Shown here piece after piece: positions 16,677 to 24,912 of a stretch of DNA of 57,508 nucleotides. The notes beneath the pieces are model-generated. The model saw only the letters and a program-made list of their open reading frames with translations, was not told where the DNA came from and ran no database searches. The position numbers and the translations under genes are program-made. Source of the stretch: CAZVYN01 sp964631125 (GTDB taxonomy: Bacteria; Eisenbacteria; RBG-16-71-46; CAIMUX01). The stretch spans positions 1 through 57,508 of the forward strand of contig CAZVYN010000015.1 of NCBI GenBank assembly GCA_964631125.1. Reading direction: 5' to 3'. How positions within the stretch are numbered: position 1 is the stretch's first letter; each line of letters begins with the position of its first letter.

Positions 16677-18619
16677 CGTGGACGGGAGCGCCGCAGAGGG
16701 ATGAGCACGAGAACGCCGCCGAGCGCCATGACGATCCCCCCGAACCAGAACCAGCGCACGAGCGGGTTGAGATAGAGCTTGAAGCTGGCGCTCTGCTGAT
16801 CCTGGGCCACGTCGCCCAAGACGAGATAGACATCGGTCCACCAGGTGGAATGGATGGCTACCTCGGAGGCGAGCTGCTGGCTCTTCGCGTAGAAGTTCCG
16901 CTGCGGGTAGAGCATGGCCAGGTTCTCGTCGCCGCGAGAGACGAGCACTTCGGCGCTCGTCGCCTCGATTCCCCGCTCGTTCTGCGAGATGATCCGTTCG
17001 AAGGTCAGCGTGTAGCCGTGGAATTCCATCGACTCGCCGCGCGAGAGGGTGCCCTCCCCTTCCTTCGTGAAGGCGGCGCCGGCGAAGCCGACGAAGATGA
17101 TGACCACGCCGAGGTGAATGATATAGCCGCCGTAGCGCCGCTGCGCCTTGCCGAAGAGCTCGCCGAGAGCCCGCAGCCCCGACTCGCCGGTGGCCGCACG
17201 CCGCGCGCGGATACCGCGCACGAACTCGCCGACGATCGTGACCAAGACGAAGCCGCAGAGACTCAGGGTGACCAGGGCGTAGGCGTGGGAGACGCCGAAG
17301 GCGAACAGGACGATGGCCGCGATCACCGCGAGCCCCACCGGAACGCTGAAGATCTTGCGGACCGATCCCCAAGTGGCGCGTCGCCACGGGATGAGCGGTC
17401 CGATCCCCATGAGCGCGAGGAGCGCGATCCCGATCGGGATCATGATCTGGTTGAAGAACGGCGGGCCGACGCTGATCCGCGTCCCTTCGACCGCCTCGGA
17501 GATCATCGGGAAGATGGTCCCCCAGAAGACGGCGAAGCAGCCTCCCAACAAGATCAGGTTGTTCAGCAGGAAGCTCGACTCGCGCGAGAAGAACGAGTCG
17601 AGTTGTCGCGGGCTCTCCAGATCACGGCGACGCCAGAGGATGAGCCCGAAGGAGACGGCGGCGGTGACGACGAGGAAGACCGCGAACCAGGTCCCGATGT
17701 TCGACTGCGCGAAGGAGTGGACCGAGGAGACGAGCCCGCTGCGGGTAATGAAGGTGCCGAAGATCGTGAGGAGGAAGGTCATCACGATGAGCACCACGTT
17801 CCAGATGCGCAGCATCCCCTTGCGCTCTTGGATCATGGCGGAGTGGATGTACGCGGTGCCGGCCAGCCAGGGCATGAAGGCGGCGTTCTCGACCGGATCC
17901 CACGCCCAGTATCCGCCCCAACCCAGCTCGACGTAGGCCCATCGCCCGCCCAAGACGTTGCCCGCGCCGAGGAAGATCCAGGCAATGATGGCCCACACGC
18001 GCGCCTTCTTCAGCCAGTCGGAGCCGGTGTCGCGATTGATGAGCGCGCTGATGGCGAAGGCGAAGGGGAGCGCGAATCCGGTCATCCCCAGATAGAGGCA
18101 CGGCGGATGGATGACCATGGCCGGATGCTGCAGGAGCGGATTGAGTCCGCGTCCGTCGGGTGGGATGAAATCGGCGCGCGCCCAAGGGGTGGAGGCGAAG
18201 GCGACCAGCGCGAGGAAGAAGCCCTGGATCAACGCCATCGTGACCAGGACGGGCGAGATCAATTCACGCCGATCGTTGCGATGCTTCCAGACCGCCAGCG
18301 TCGCGAAGACCCCGAGGAGCCAGGCCCAGAAGAGCAGGCTGCCGGACTGGCCGCCCCAGAGAGCGCCGATCTTGTAGAGCAGCGGCATCTCGCGATCGCT
18401 GTTCGACCAGACGTAGACCATCTGGTAGTCGCCCACGAGCATTGCGTAGACGATGCCGACGGCGGCGAGCGTGGTGAAACAGGTGGTGGCGATGACGGCG
18501 TTCTTGGTCGCTTCGAAGGCGGCCCCGCTCTTCGCGCGGTAGGCGATCACGCCCAAGACGGCAGTCAGGAGCGCGAGACAGAAAGCCGCGTAGGTGGAGT
18601 ACTGACCGAGTTGGATCAT
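16673..18619 (-). CDS. ccmF: CcmF heme lyase subunit
   Basis: The protein has 648 aa with about 14-15 membrane segments. The WWD-type heme domain appears as WGGYWAWDPVENAAFMPWL, with conserved His in HPPCLYLG, YIHSAMIQE and SSVHSF, and a periplasmic loop near the C-terminus (EGTLSRGESMEFHGYTLTFE). CcmF with CcmH attaches heme to the CxxCH of apocytochromes on the periplasmic face. Length matches the family. The ccmE stop is 46 bp upstream and ccmH overlaps its stop. Confidence 0.96.
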   Translation of the reverse strand: MIQLGQYSTYAAFCLALLTAVLGVIAYRAKSGAAFEATKNAVIATTCFTTLAAVGIVYAMLVGDYQMVYVWSNSDREMPLLYKIGALWGGQSGSLLFWAWLLGVFATLAVWKHRNDRRELISPVLVTMALIQGFFLALVAFASTPWARADFIPPDGRGLNPLLQHPAMVIHPPCLYLGMTGFALPFAFAISALINRDTGSDWLKKARVWAIIAWIFLGAGNVLGGRWAYVELGWGGYWAWDPVENAAFMPWLAGTAYIHSAMIQERKGMLRIWNVVLIVMTFLLTIFGTFITRSGLVSSVHSFAQSNIGTWFAVFLVVTAAVSFGLILWRRRDLESPRQLDSFFSRESSFLLNNLILLGGCFAVFWGTIFPMISEAVEGTRISVGPPFFNQIMIPIGIALLALMGIGPLIPWRRATWGSVRKIFSVPVGLAVIAAIVLFAFGVSHAYALVTLSLCGFVLVTIVGEFVRGIRARRAATGESGLRALGELFGKAQRRYGGYIIHLGVVIIFVGFAGAAFTKEGEGTLSRGESMEFHGYTLTFERIISQNERGIEATSAEVLVSRGDENLAMLYPQRNFYAKSQQLASEVAIHSTWWTDVYLVLGDVAQDQQSASFKLYLNPLVRWFWFGGIVMALGGVLVLIPLRRSRPR

Positions 18620-18665
18620 CCTTGCGGCCCACGCCCCTTCGTATCGATTCCTTCGAGACGCTCGC

Positions 18666-19142
18666 TCACGAACCGGTCCCGGTCGTCCCTTCGTGCTTCA
18701 TGTCCTCGGGATCGACTTCGTACTTCGACGGGCATTTCGCCATCAGGAAGTTAGCGTGGAAGACCCCATTGGGACCGAGCGTGCCTTCGACCACGACCTC
18801 GCCGCTCTCCGCGAACGTGTCGGGCACGACGCCGTCGTAGGCGACCGGGATGGCGCGGGCGCCGTCGCTCACGCGAAAGTTCAACTCGAGCGCTTCCTTC
18901 TGGATCGAGCCGGGCTCGACGATACCCGACAGGCGCAGGCCGCGCAGGTCGGCGCCCGGCTCCTTCGACAGCAATTCGGAGACGGTGACGTAGTAGTGCA
19001 CCTGCTCGCGCGCGCCGCGCGCCACCAGCCAGCCGATGCCGCTGGCCAGCACGACGAAGACGAGGATGAAACGCAGCCGCCGCGCGTGCGCGAATCCGTT
19101 GTGGATCGAGGCGGCGGCTCTCGGGTCGGACTGGTCTGACAT
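18666..19142 (-). CDS. ccmE: CcmE heme chaperone, Cys (CxxxY) type
   Basis: The protein has 158 aa if started at the internal ATG at 19142, which has GAGG 7 bp upstream. Topology: short cytoplasmic N-terminus, membrane segment RFILVFVVLASGIGWLV, then the periplasmic OB-fold (VSELLSKEPGADLRGLRLSG, VRVSDG-like strands, VVEGTLGPNGVFHAN). The heme-binding position reads LMAKCPSKYE: Cys replaces the usual His and Tyr lies four residues on, the CxxxY variant known from Desulfovibrio and archaea. It stays in frame with the upstream PHP domain, so both a fusion and a separate product are possible. Confidence 0.9.
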   Translation of the reverse strand: MSDQSDPRAAASIHNGFAHARRLRFILVFVVLASGIGWLVARGAREQVHYYVTVSELLSKEPGADLRGLRLSGIVEPGSIQKEALELNFRVSDGARAIPVAYDGVVPDTFAESGEVVVEGTLGPNGVFHANFLMAKCPSKYEVDPEDMKHEGTTGTGS

Positions 19143-20039
19143 AGGGACCTCACTTGCAGATCGTTCAAGGCCGCCGACCGAGTCGGCGCCCTTCACCCCG
19201 CCGCGCCGCGCTTCGAGTCGATCGAGGATCGAGACATCCACGAGGTGAGCGCCGGGCAGAGACTCATGCTCCCGGCCGCCATGATAGTCCGATCCGCCCG
19301 TGGGAAGAAGCGCCCAGCGTTCGGCCATCCGCGAATAGCGAGCGACTTCATCCGGCGCATGCATCGGATGCGTGACTTCGAGACCAACCAGTCCGAGCGG
19401 GGTCAGGCGCTCCATCAATCCCTCGACTCGCCGGTAGGTGCCGGGATGCGCCAGAGTCGGCGCGGCGCCCGCCGCACAGAGCAGCAACAGCGCCTCTTCC
19501 GGGGTGGCGGTCTTCTTGCACACATGCGCAGGACCGCCATCCCCCAGATAGAGTCGAAACGCTTCGTTGACGCCCGCCACCTGCCCCGTCGCCGCGAGCG
19601 CGCGCGCGACATGCAGTCGACCCAGCGTCGCGCCGGGCTCGGCTTGCGCTCTCACCTGCGCATCGGAGAGCGAGACACCACACGCGGCCAGCCGCTCCAG
19701 CATCGCGGTCAGTCTGCTCTCGCGATCCAATCTCAATTCGCGCAAGAGACGCTGGAGCCCGCGATGCGTCGGATCGACGAAGTAGGCCAGGATGTGCAGG
19801 TCCTGCCCCTCGTGCGTCACGCTCAATTCCAGACCAGGGACGAACCGCAGTCCGGAGCGCGCCGCCTGCGCGGCGGCTTCGTCCAATCCGTCGACGGTGT
19901 CGTGATCGGTCAAGGACAGCGCGTGGAGACCGCGCGAGGCGACGAGTTCCACCAGCGCAGTCGGAGTGAGCGCCCCGTCCGAGGCGACCGAGTGCAGGTG
20001 CAGATCGGCCGACCGCGCCTTTCCCGCCGGCCCGTTCAG
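18666..20039 (-). CDS. PHP-domain phosphoesterase whose frame continues without stop into CcmE
   Basis: One open frame of 458 codons. No ATG, GTG or TTG precedes the first PHP motif; a CTG at 20039 overlaps the dnaE stop as CTGA, the same geometry as other junctions here, and is the likeliest start. PHP metal motifs: DLHLHS (about 12-17), TDHDTVDG, GLELS, LAHPG, VTHPMH and GSDYHGG, typical of the YciV/RNase AM-type 3',5'-nucleotide or oligoribonucleotide phosphatases. After about residue 300 it runs straight into CcmE. If translated whole, the PHP domain is cytoplasmic, anchored by the CcmE membrane helix, which is topologically sensible. An internal ATG with GAGG (19142) allows separate CcmE. 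Confidence 0.75.
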   Translation of the reverse strand: MNGPAGKARSADLHLHSVASDGALTPTALVELVASRGLHALSLTDHDTVDGLDEAAAQAARSGLRFVPGLELSVTHEGQDLHILAYFVDPTHRGLQRLLRELRLDRESRLTAMLERLAACGVSLSDAQVRAQAEPGATLGRLHVARALAATGQVAGVNEAFRLYLGDGGPAHVCKKTATPEEALLLLCAAGAAPTLAHPGTYRRVEGLMERLTPLGLVGLEVTHPMHAPDEVARYSRMAERWALLPTGGSDYHGGREHESLPGAHLVDVSILDRLEARRGGVKGADSVGGLERSASEVPMSDQSDPRAAASIHNGFAHARRLRFILVFVVLASGIGWLVARGAREQVHYYVTVSELLSKEPGADLRGLRLSGIVEPGSIQKEALELNFRVSDGARAIPVAYDGVVPDTFAESGEVVVEGTLGPNGVFHANFLMAKCPSKYEVDPEDMKHEGTTGTGS

Positions 20040-23000
20040 ACGGCGCTCATCGTGCGATCCTGCGCCGCATCATTCGACGGATCGTCGGCGGACTCGGCCG
20101 CCTCGCGCTCCTGTCGCTCCAGCTCGCGGCGCGCGGCGGCCGCGCGAGAGACACGGGTATCGCCGAAGATGTCGGAACTGCGAAACGTCGGCGGCGCCCC
20201 CACGGTGAGCCGCAGCGGCGCGTTCGGGCTCCAACCGGCGAGCGCCACGCACAGCTCTTCGGTCACGGCCACACGCAGGCCGCGAGAGCGGACGATCACG
20301 CCGCCCAGCTTGCGCGCGTCGACATGCAGGAAAAGCGTGCTCGCTCCGGGGTGCGCGCAGAGCAATCGGCGCAGCGCGTCGAACTCCTCGTCGCTCGACG
20401 CGGTGGCGATGCCCAGATGCAGCGCCAACTCGCCGCCTTCGACCTGAGATGCGAGATTCCAGGCGTTCGAGATCAAGAGCTTCGGTTTCTCCGCTTCGCG
20501 CGTGGAGACGCGCGCCTCCAGGAGAATCGGTTGGTCTCCGGTCAGATGGGCGCGACACCGGCCGAACGGCTCGGCGAAGACGACGCCCTCCACCACACCG
20601 GTGAAGTCCTCCAAGGTGAGGAAACAGAGCGGCTGCCCCTTGCGATCGAGTGAGATCTTCGTCGCGATCGGGAGGCCGCCGACGATGACCTTCGAACCGT
20701 CGTCGAGCCCCTCGAGTTCATGCGTGCCGCGGGCCCCGAGCGCGAGGAGCCTCCGGCGCCACGCGTCGAGCGGATGTCCGGAGACATAGAAGCCGAGCGC
20801 AGCTTTCTCCTTCGCGAGACGCTCCGTCTCGATCCATTCGGGCGCCTCGGGCAATTCCGGCGCGACGCTCTCGCCCGGCGCCGCCCCGCCGCCGAAGAGG
20901 GAGCCCTGTCCCATCTCCTGCTCGCGCCGACGTCGAATGGACCACTCCATCGCGAGCGGGAGCCCCTCCAACAGACGCGCGCGCGGCTGGCCGAACGTAT
21001 CGAGCGCGCCCGAGGTGATGAGCGCCTCCAGAGACTTCCGGTTGACCACGCCGGCATCGATGCGCGCGCAGAGATCGAAGAGATCACGGTACGGACCTTC
21101 GGCCCGTCCGGCGCGAATCGCCTCGACTGCGTTGTGTCCGATCCCCTTGACCGCGCCCAGCCCGAACCGAATCGCCCGCTCCGATTCAGCCCCGCTCGGC
21201 GTGAATCCTTCCTCGGACTGATTGACGTCCGGCGGGAGGATGGCGAGCCCGAGGCGTCGGCACTCCGCCAGGAAGATCATGATCCGATCGGAATTCGACA
21301 TTTCCGAGGTCATGGCGGCGGCCATGAACTCCAGCGGATAGTGCGCCTTGAGGAACGCCGTCTGATAGGCGACGAGCGCGTAGCCGGCGGAGTGCGACTT
21401 GTTGAAGCCGTAGCCGGCGAAGTGCGCCATGAGGTCGAAGATGTGCGCCGCGTCCTTGCCGGCGACGCCGCGGGTGACGGCGCGCTCGACGAAGCCGGCG
21501 CGCTGTTCGTCCATCACCTCTTTCTTCTTCTTCCCCATCGCGCGGCGCAGCAAGTCGGCCTCTCCGAGTGAATAACCGGCGAGGACCGACGCGATCTGCA
21601 TGACCTGTTCCTGGTAGACGATGACGCCGTAGGTCTCCTTCAGGATCGGCTCCAGCAGCGGGTGCTCGTAGGCGATCTCGCGCGCGCCCTGCTTGCGCTG
21701 GATGAAGTCGTCGACCATGCCAGAGCCGAGCGGCCCCGGCCGGTAGAGCGCGTTCATCGCGATCATGTCTTCGAGACACTCGGGCCGCAGCTTGCGCAGA
21801 TAGTCGGTCATGCCCGAACTCTCGAACTGGAAGATGCCGACGGTCTCACCGCGCGAGAGGAGGGCGAACGACTCCAGGTCGTCGAGCGGGAGCGCATCGA
21901 GGTCGATCACGACGCCGCGACGCGCGAGCATCTCCTCGCAGTCCTGCAGAACCGTGAGCGTGCGCAGGCCGAGGAAGTCCATCTTGAGCAGACCGATCTT
22001 CTCGCACGCTCCCATGTCGAACTGCGTCGTGATCTCGTCTTCGTTCGTCTTGAGGAGCGGGACGTAGTCGGTCAGAGGCGTCGGCGTGATGACGACGCCG
22101 GCGGCGTGGGTCGACGAGTGCCGAGCCAGGCCCTCCAGCACGCGCGCGGTATCGATGATCGCGCGCACGTTCTCATCGGCTTTGTAGATCGCCTTGAGGT
22201 CGGGAGACTTCTCCAGCGCCTGGTCGAGCTTGATGCCGATCTCGGCCGGCACCATCTTGGCGATCTTGTCGACCTCGCTGTACGGTACGCCCATGACGCG
22301 CCCCACATCGCGCACCGCCGCGCGCGCCGCCATCGTCCCGAAGGTGATGATCTGGCAGACATTGTCGGCGCCGTACTTCTCGACGACGTACTTGATGACC
22401 TGCGCGCGACCGCGATCGGAGAAGTCGACGTCGATGTCCGGCATCGAGATCCGCTCCGGATTGAGGAAGCGCTCGAAGAGGAGCTGGTAGCGGATCGGGT
22501 CGATGTTGGTGATGCCGAGGCAGTACGAGACGATGCTCCCGGCGGCCGAGCCGCGGCCGGGCCCGACCGGCACGCCGACGGAGCGCGCATGGCGGATGAA
22601 GTCCTGCACGATGAGGAAATAGCCCGCGTAGCCCATCTGCCGAATGACATCTAGTTCGAAGCGGAGTCGCTCCCGCAGTTCGTGCGTCGGATCGCCGTAG
22701 CGCTCCTGCAGGCCGGCCTCGCTCAGGCTGAGGAGATAGGCGTCCAGCGAGTCGAAGCCGGGCGGAGCGGGAAAGTGCGGCAGCTTGAGCGAGCCGAACT
22801 CCATCGCGACGTTGCATCGTTCCGCGATCTGGAGCGAGGTTTCGACCGCACGCTCCAGACCGGAGAAGAGGGCGTACATCTGCTCCGGCGTCTTCAAGTA
22901 CATCTCGTGCGTCCCGAACTTCATCCGGTCGGGATCGGCCAGCGTCTTGCCGGTCTGGATGCAGAGCAGCGCCTCGTGCGCGTGCGCGTGTTCGCCGCAC

Positions 23001-23632
23001 AGATAATGGCTGTCGTTGGTCGCCACCATCGGCAGACCCATCTCGCGGCCGAGGTCGACCAGGCGCGGCAGGACCCTCTCTTCCTCGGCCAGGCCGTGCG
23101 CCTGCAGCTCCAGGAAGTAGCGAACGCCGAAGACGTCGCGGTGCCAGGCGGCCGCCTCTCGCGCCTCGTCGAATCGGTCGGCGCGCAGATGCTCGTTCAC
23201 CTCGCCGCTGAGGCAGCCCGAGAGCGCGATGAGCCCCTCGGCGTGCGTCTCCAACATGGCTCGATCGACTCGGGGCTTATAGTAGTACCCCTCGAGATAG
23301 GCGCGGCTGGAGAGCTTCATCAGGTTGCGCCAGCCGGTCTCGTTCTCGGCCAGGAGCACCAGGTGGTAGTAGTCCTTGACCCGCTTGCCGTCCGGCCGCG
23401 CGGAGAGCGGGCCCGGATTGACGTACGCTTCGATGCCGAGGATCGGCTTGACCTTCTGAGCCTTCGCCGTCTCGTAGAACTCCACGGCGCCGAAGAGATT
23501 GCCGTGGTCGGTCATGGCGATGGCGGGCATGCCGGCTCGTTTCGCGGTCTCGACCATCTCGTCGATCCGCTGCGCGCCGTCGAGCAGGCTGTAGTGCGTG
23601 TGGTTGTGGAGATGGACGAAGCTTCGACTCAC
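20036..23632 (-). CDS. dnaE: DNA polymerase III alpha subunit
   Basis: The protein has 1,198 aa from a GTG with GGAGGAA upstream. The N-terminal PHP domain keeps HLHNHTHYSLLDG and MTDHGNLFG. The polymerase core holds GPGRGSAAGS and the catalytic aspartates in MPDIDVDFSDRGR, then the fingers region (GIFQFESSGM), the YQEQVM motif, helix-hairpin-helix (GLGAVKGIG) and an OB-fold (FLTLEDFTG). It is the main replicative polymerase. Length is typical of DnaE1. It leads into the PHP-ccmE frame by a CTGA overlap; a -35/-10 pair lies just upstream (23658-23687). Confidence 0.97.
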   Translation of the reverse strand: MSRSFVHLHNHTHYSLLDGAQRIDEMVETAKRAGMPAIAMTDHGNLFGAVEFYETAKAQKVKPILGIEAYVNPGPLSARPDGKRVKDYYHLVLLAENETGWRNLMKLSSRAYLEGYYYKPRVDRAMLETHAEGLIALSGCLSGEVNEHLRADRFDEAREAAAWHRDVFGVRYFLELQAHGLAEEERVLPRLVDLGREMGLPMVATNDSHYLCGEHAHAHEALLCIQTGKTLADPDRMKFGTHEMYLKTPEQMYALFSGLERAVETSLQIAERCNVAMEFGSLKLPHFPAPPGFDSLDAYLLSLSEAGLQERYGDPTHELRERLRFELDVIRQMGYAGYFLIVQDFIRHARSVGVPVGPGRGSAAGSIVSYCLGITNIDPIRYQLLFERFLNPERISMPDIDVDFSDRGRAQVIKYVVEKYGADNVCQIITFGTMAARAAVRDVGRVMGVPYSEVDKIAKMVPAEIGIKLDQALEKSPDLKAIYKADENVRAIIDTARVLEGLARHSSTHAAGVVITPTPLTDYVPLLKTNEDEITTQFDMGACEKIGLLKMDFLGLRTLTVLQDCEEMLARRGVVIDLDALPLDDLESFALLSRGETVGIFQFESSGMTDYLRKLRPECLEDMIAMNALYRPGPLGSGMVDDFIQRKQGAREIAYEHPLLEPILKETYGVIVYQEQVMQIASVLAGYSLGEADLLRRAMGKKKKEVMDEQRAGFVERAVTRGVAGKDAAHIFDLMAHFAGYGFNKSHSAGYALVAYQTAFLKAHYPLEFMAAAMTSEMSNSDRIMIFLAECRRLGLAILPPDVNQSEEGFTPSGAESERAIRFGLGAVKGIGHNAVEAIRAGRAEGPYRDLFDLCARIDAGVVNRKSLEALITSGALDTFGQPRARLLEGLPLAMEWSIRRRREQEMGQGSLFGGGAAPGESVAPELPEAPEWIETERLAKEKAALGFYVSGHPLDAWRRRLLALGARGTHELEGLDDGSKVIVGGLPIATKISLDRKGQPLCFLTLEDFTGVVEGVVFAEPFGRCRAHLTGDQPILLEARVSTREAEKPKLLISNAWNLASQVEGGELALHLGIATASSDEEFDALRRLLCAHPGASTLFLHVDARKLGGVIVRSRGLRVAVTEELCVALAGWSPNAPLRLTVGAPPTFRSSDIFGDTRVSRAAAARRELERQEREAAESADDPSNDAAQDRTMSAV

Positions 23633-23657
23633 GGCGTTCCTCCACGTGTGGTTCGCG

Positions 23658-23687
23658 AACCTAGCATTCGCGTCCGTGAGGCGCCAA
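23658..23687 (-). promoter_or_regulatory. Candidate promoter for dnaE
   Basis: On the minus strand TTGGCG (23682-23687), an 18-bp spacer and TAGGTT (23658-23663) preceded by TGC give a sigma70-like site about 25 bp before the GTG. It abuts the stop of the upstream gene at 23688. Confidence 0.4.
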
Positions 23688-24886
23688 TCAGCGGGCGAGT
23701 CGTCGCTCCTGGGTCGCGCGCCCTTCCGAGTGGTACCGAGCCTTGAGCGAACCCCAACTGATCGGATCGGCCGGCACGACGGTCAGACTCCAGACCAAGC
23801 CGACCTGACTCCAGAGCGTGGTGGTGTTCGCGCCGACCGCGACGAGATCGTTGCCGGTGAACGCGACGCCTGAGAGGTCTTCTCTCGACGGCGAGTTGGC
23901 CTCCGTCCAATTCGTGTAGCCGCCGTTGGAGTAGAAGATGACGCCGCTGCCGCCGACGATGAGAGCGCTCTGCCCCGCCGGATTGCCGATCGACACGGTG
24001 GCGCGCAGATCTTCCAAGGTGAGACCGGAGATGTTGGTCCAGGTGACGCCGTCGCCCAGTCCCCTCCACATCGCGCCACCGGCGCCGACGGCGAGGTACT
24101 GGCCGTTGGGAGCATTGTCGGAGACGCCGTAGAAGTCGCGCGACTCGGAGACCGACACGACCTGCCAGCCCGTTCCGGTCGAGCCGCCTTTCAAGATCAC
24201 GCCTCCCGCGCCGACCGCGACGGTGGTGAGACCGTTGCCCGTCACGGCGTAGAGATCCGTCGCGACGGGCGAGGTCTGCGTGGTCCAGGTGGTGTAGTTG
24301 GCGTCCTGACTCCGGAGGATGGTTCCGCCGTCGCCGACGGCGAGGATCGACGATCCGACCGCGGTCATTCCCCGCAGCGGCAGCGTGCTCGGCTGAGATC
24401 TGCGGACGAAGACGTTGCCGGTCTGGGTGGTCGAGACCCAGATGCTGCCATCATCGGCGCACGCGACGAAGCCGGTCGGAGTTGTCACGACCGCGGTGTA
24501 GGCGAGCGTCGAATCGGCCCCGGTCGCCGCATCCCAGAACTGGTGGATGGTGCTGGAGAAGAGGATCACGCCGTCGCCGACCGCGACTCCCGCAGTCGGC
24601 GATCCCGCCACGGCGAAGAGCGTCTCGCCCGCGGCCCGCGCCGGAGTGAACGACGCCAGCACGATCAGGCCCAGTACAGTCCGGCCCAGTACAGTCCGGC
24701 CCAGTACAGTCCGGCCCAGNNNNNNNNNNNNNNNNNNNNNNNNNNNNNNNNNNNNNNNNNNNNNNNNNNNNNNNNNNNNNNNNNNNNNNNNNNNNNNNNN
24801 NNNNNNNNNNNNNNNNNNNGGCCCAGTACAGTCCGGCCCAGTACAGTCCGGCCCAGTACAGTCCGGCCCAGGGTGGACATTCGCAT
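23688..24886 (-). CDS. Secreted beta-propeller (YCF48/BNR-like) protein with repeat-expanded signal peptide and W-G-S-L-K tail
   Basis: The start ATG at 24886 has AGGAGG 6 bp upstream. The signal region reads MRMST, then tandem LGRTV units, then LGLIVLASFTPARAAG; the N gap at 24720-24819 falls inside these repeats. Removing the Ns and one 52-bp copy of the identical flanks leaves 349 codons in frame. The mature protein has about six repeats of the type AVGxGGxI-strand-S (TILAVGDGGTILRS, TVAVGAGGVILKGG, YLAVGAGGAMWRG, LIVGGSGVIFYSN), as in YCF48/BNR propellers. The tail ISWGSLKARY is followed by a 13-residue basic extension. The start is 26 bp after the CNNM gene. Function unknown. Confidence 0.8.
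24668..24871. repeat. 15-bp tandem repeat array interrupted by an assembly gap
   Basis: Unit GGCCCAGTACAGTCC occurs about 3.5 times on each side of the Ns (24668-24719 and 24820-24871); the two 52-bp flanks are identical. It encodes Leu-Gly-Arg-Thr-Val on the minus strand. The true copy number is unknown. Confidence 0.95.
24720..24819. other. Scaffold gap, 100 N
   Basis: Exactly 100 Ns, a conventional placeholder length, flanked by identical repeat sequence. The gene across it stays in frame if the flanks are merged, so the gap length is not real. Confidence 0.95.
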
Positions 24887-24912
24887 CCGATTCCTCCTCG
24901 ACGCGCTCGAGC

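Noticed and set aside
16850..18754. Plus-strand open frame antisense to ccmF (634 codons)
   Set aside because: It is Glu/Asp/Arg/Gly-rich with no recognisable domain and no ribosome binding site; it mirrors the ccmF membrane helices.
24668..24871. CRISPR-like array
   Set aside because: The 15-bp units are contiguous with no spacers, and they are in frame within a signal peptide.
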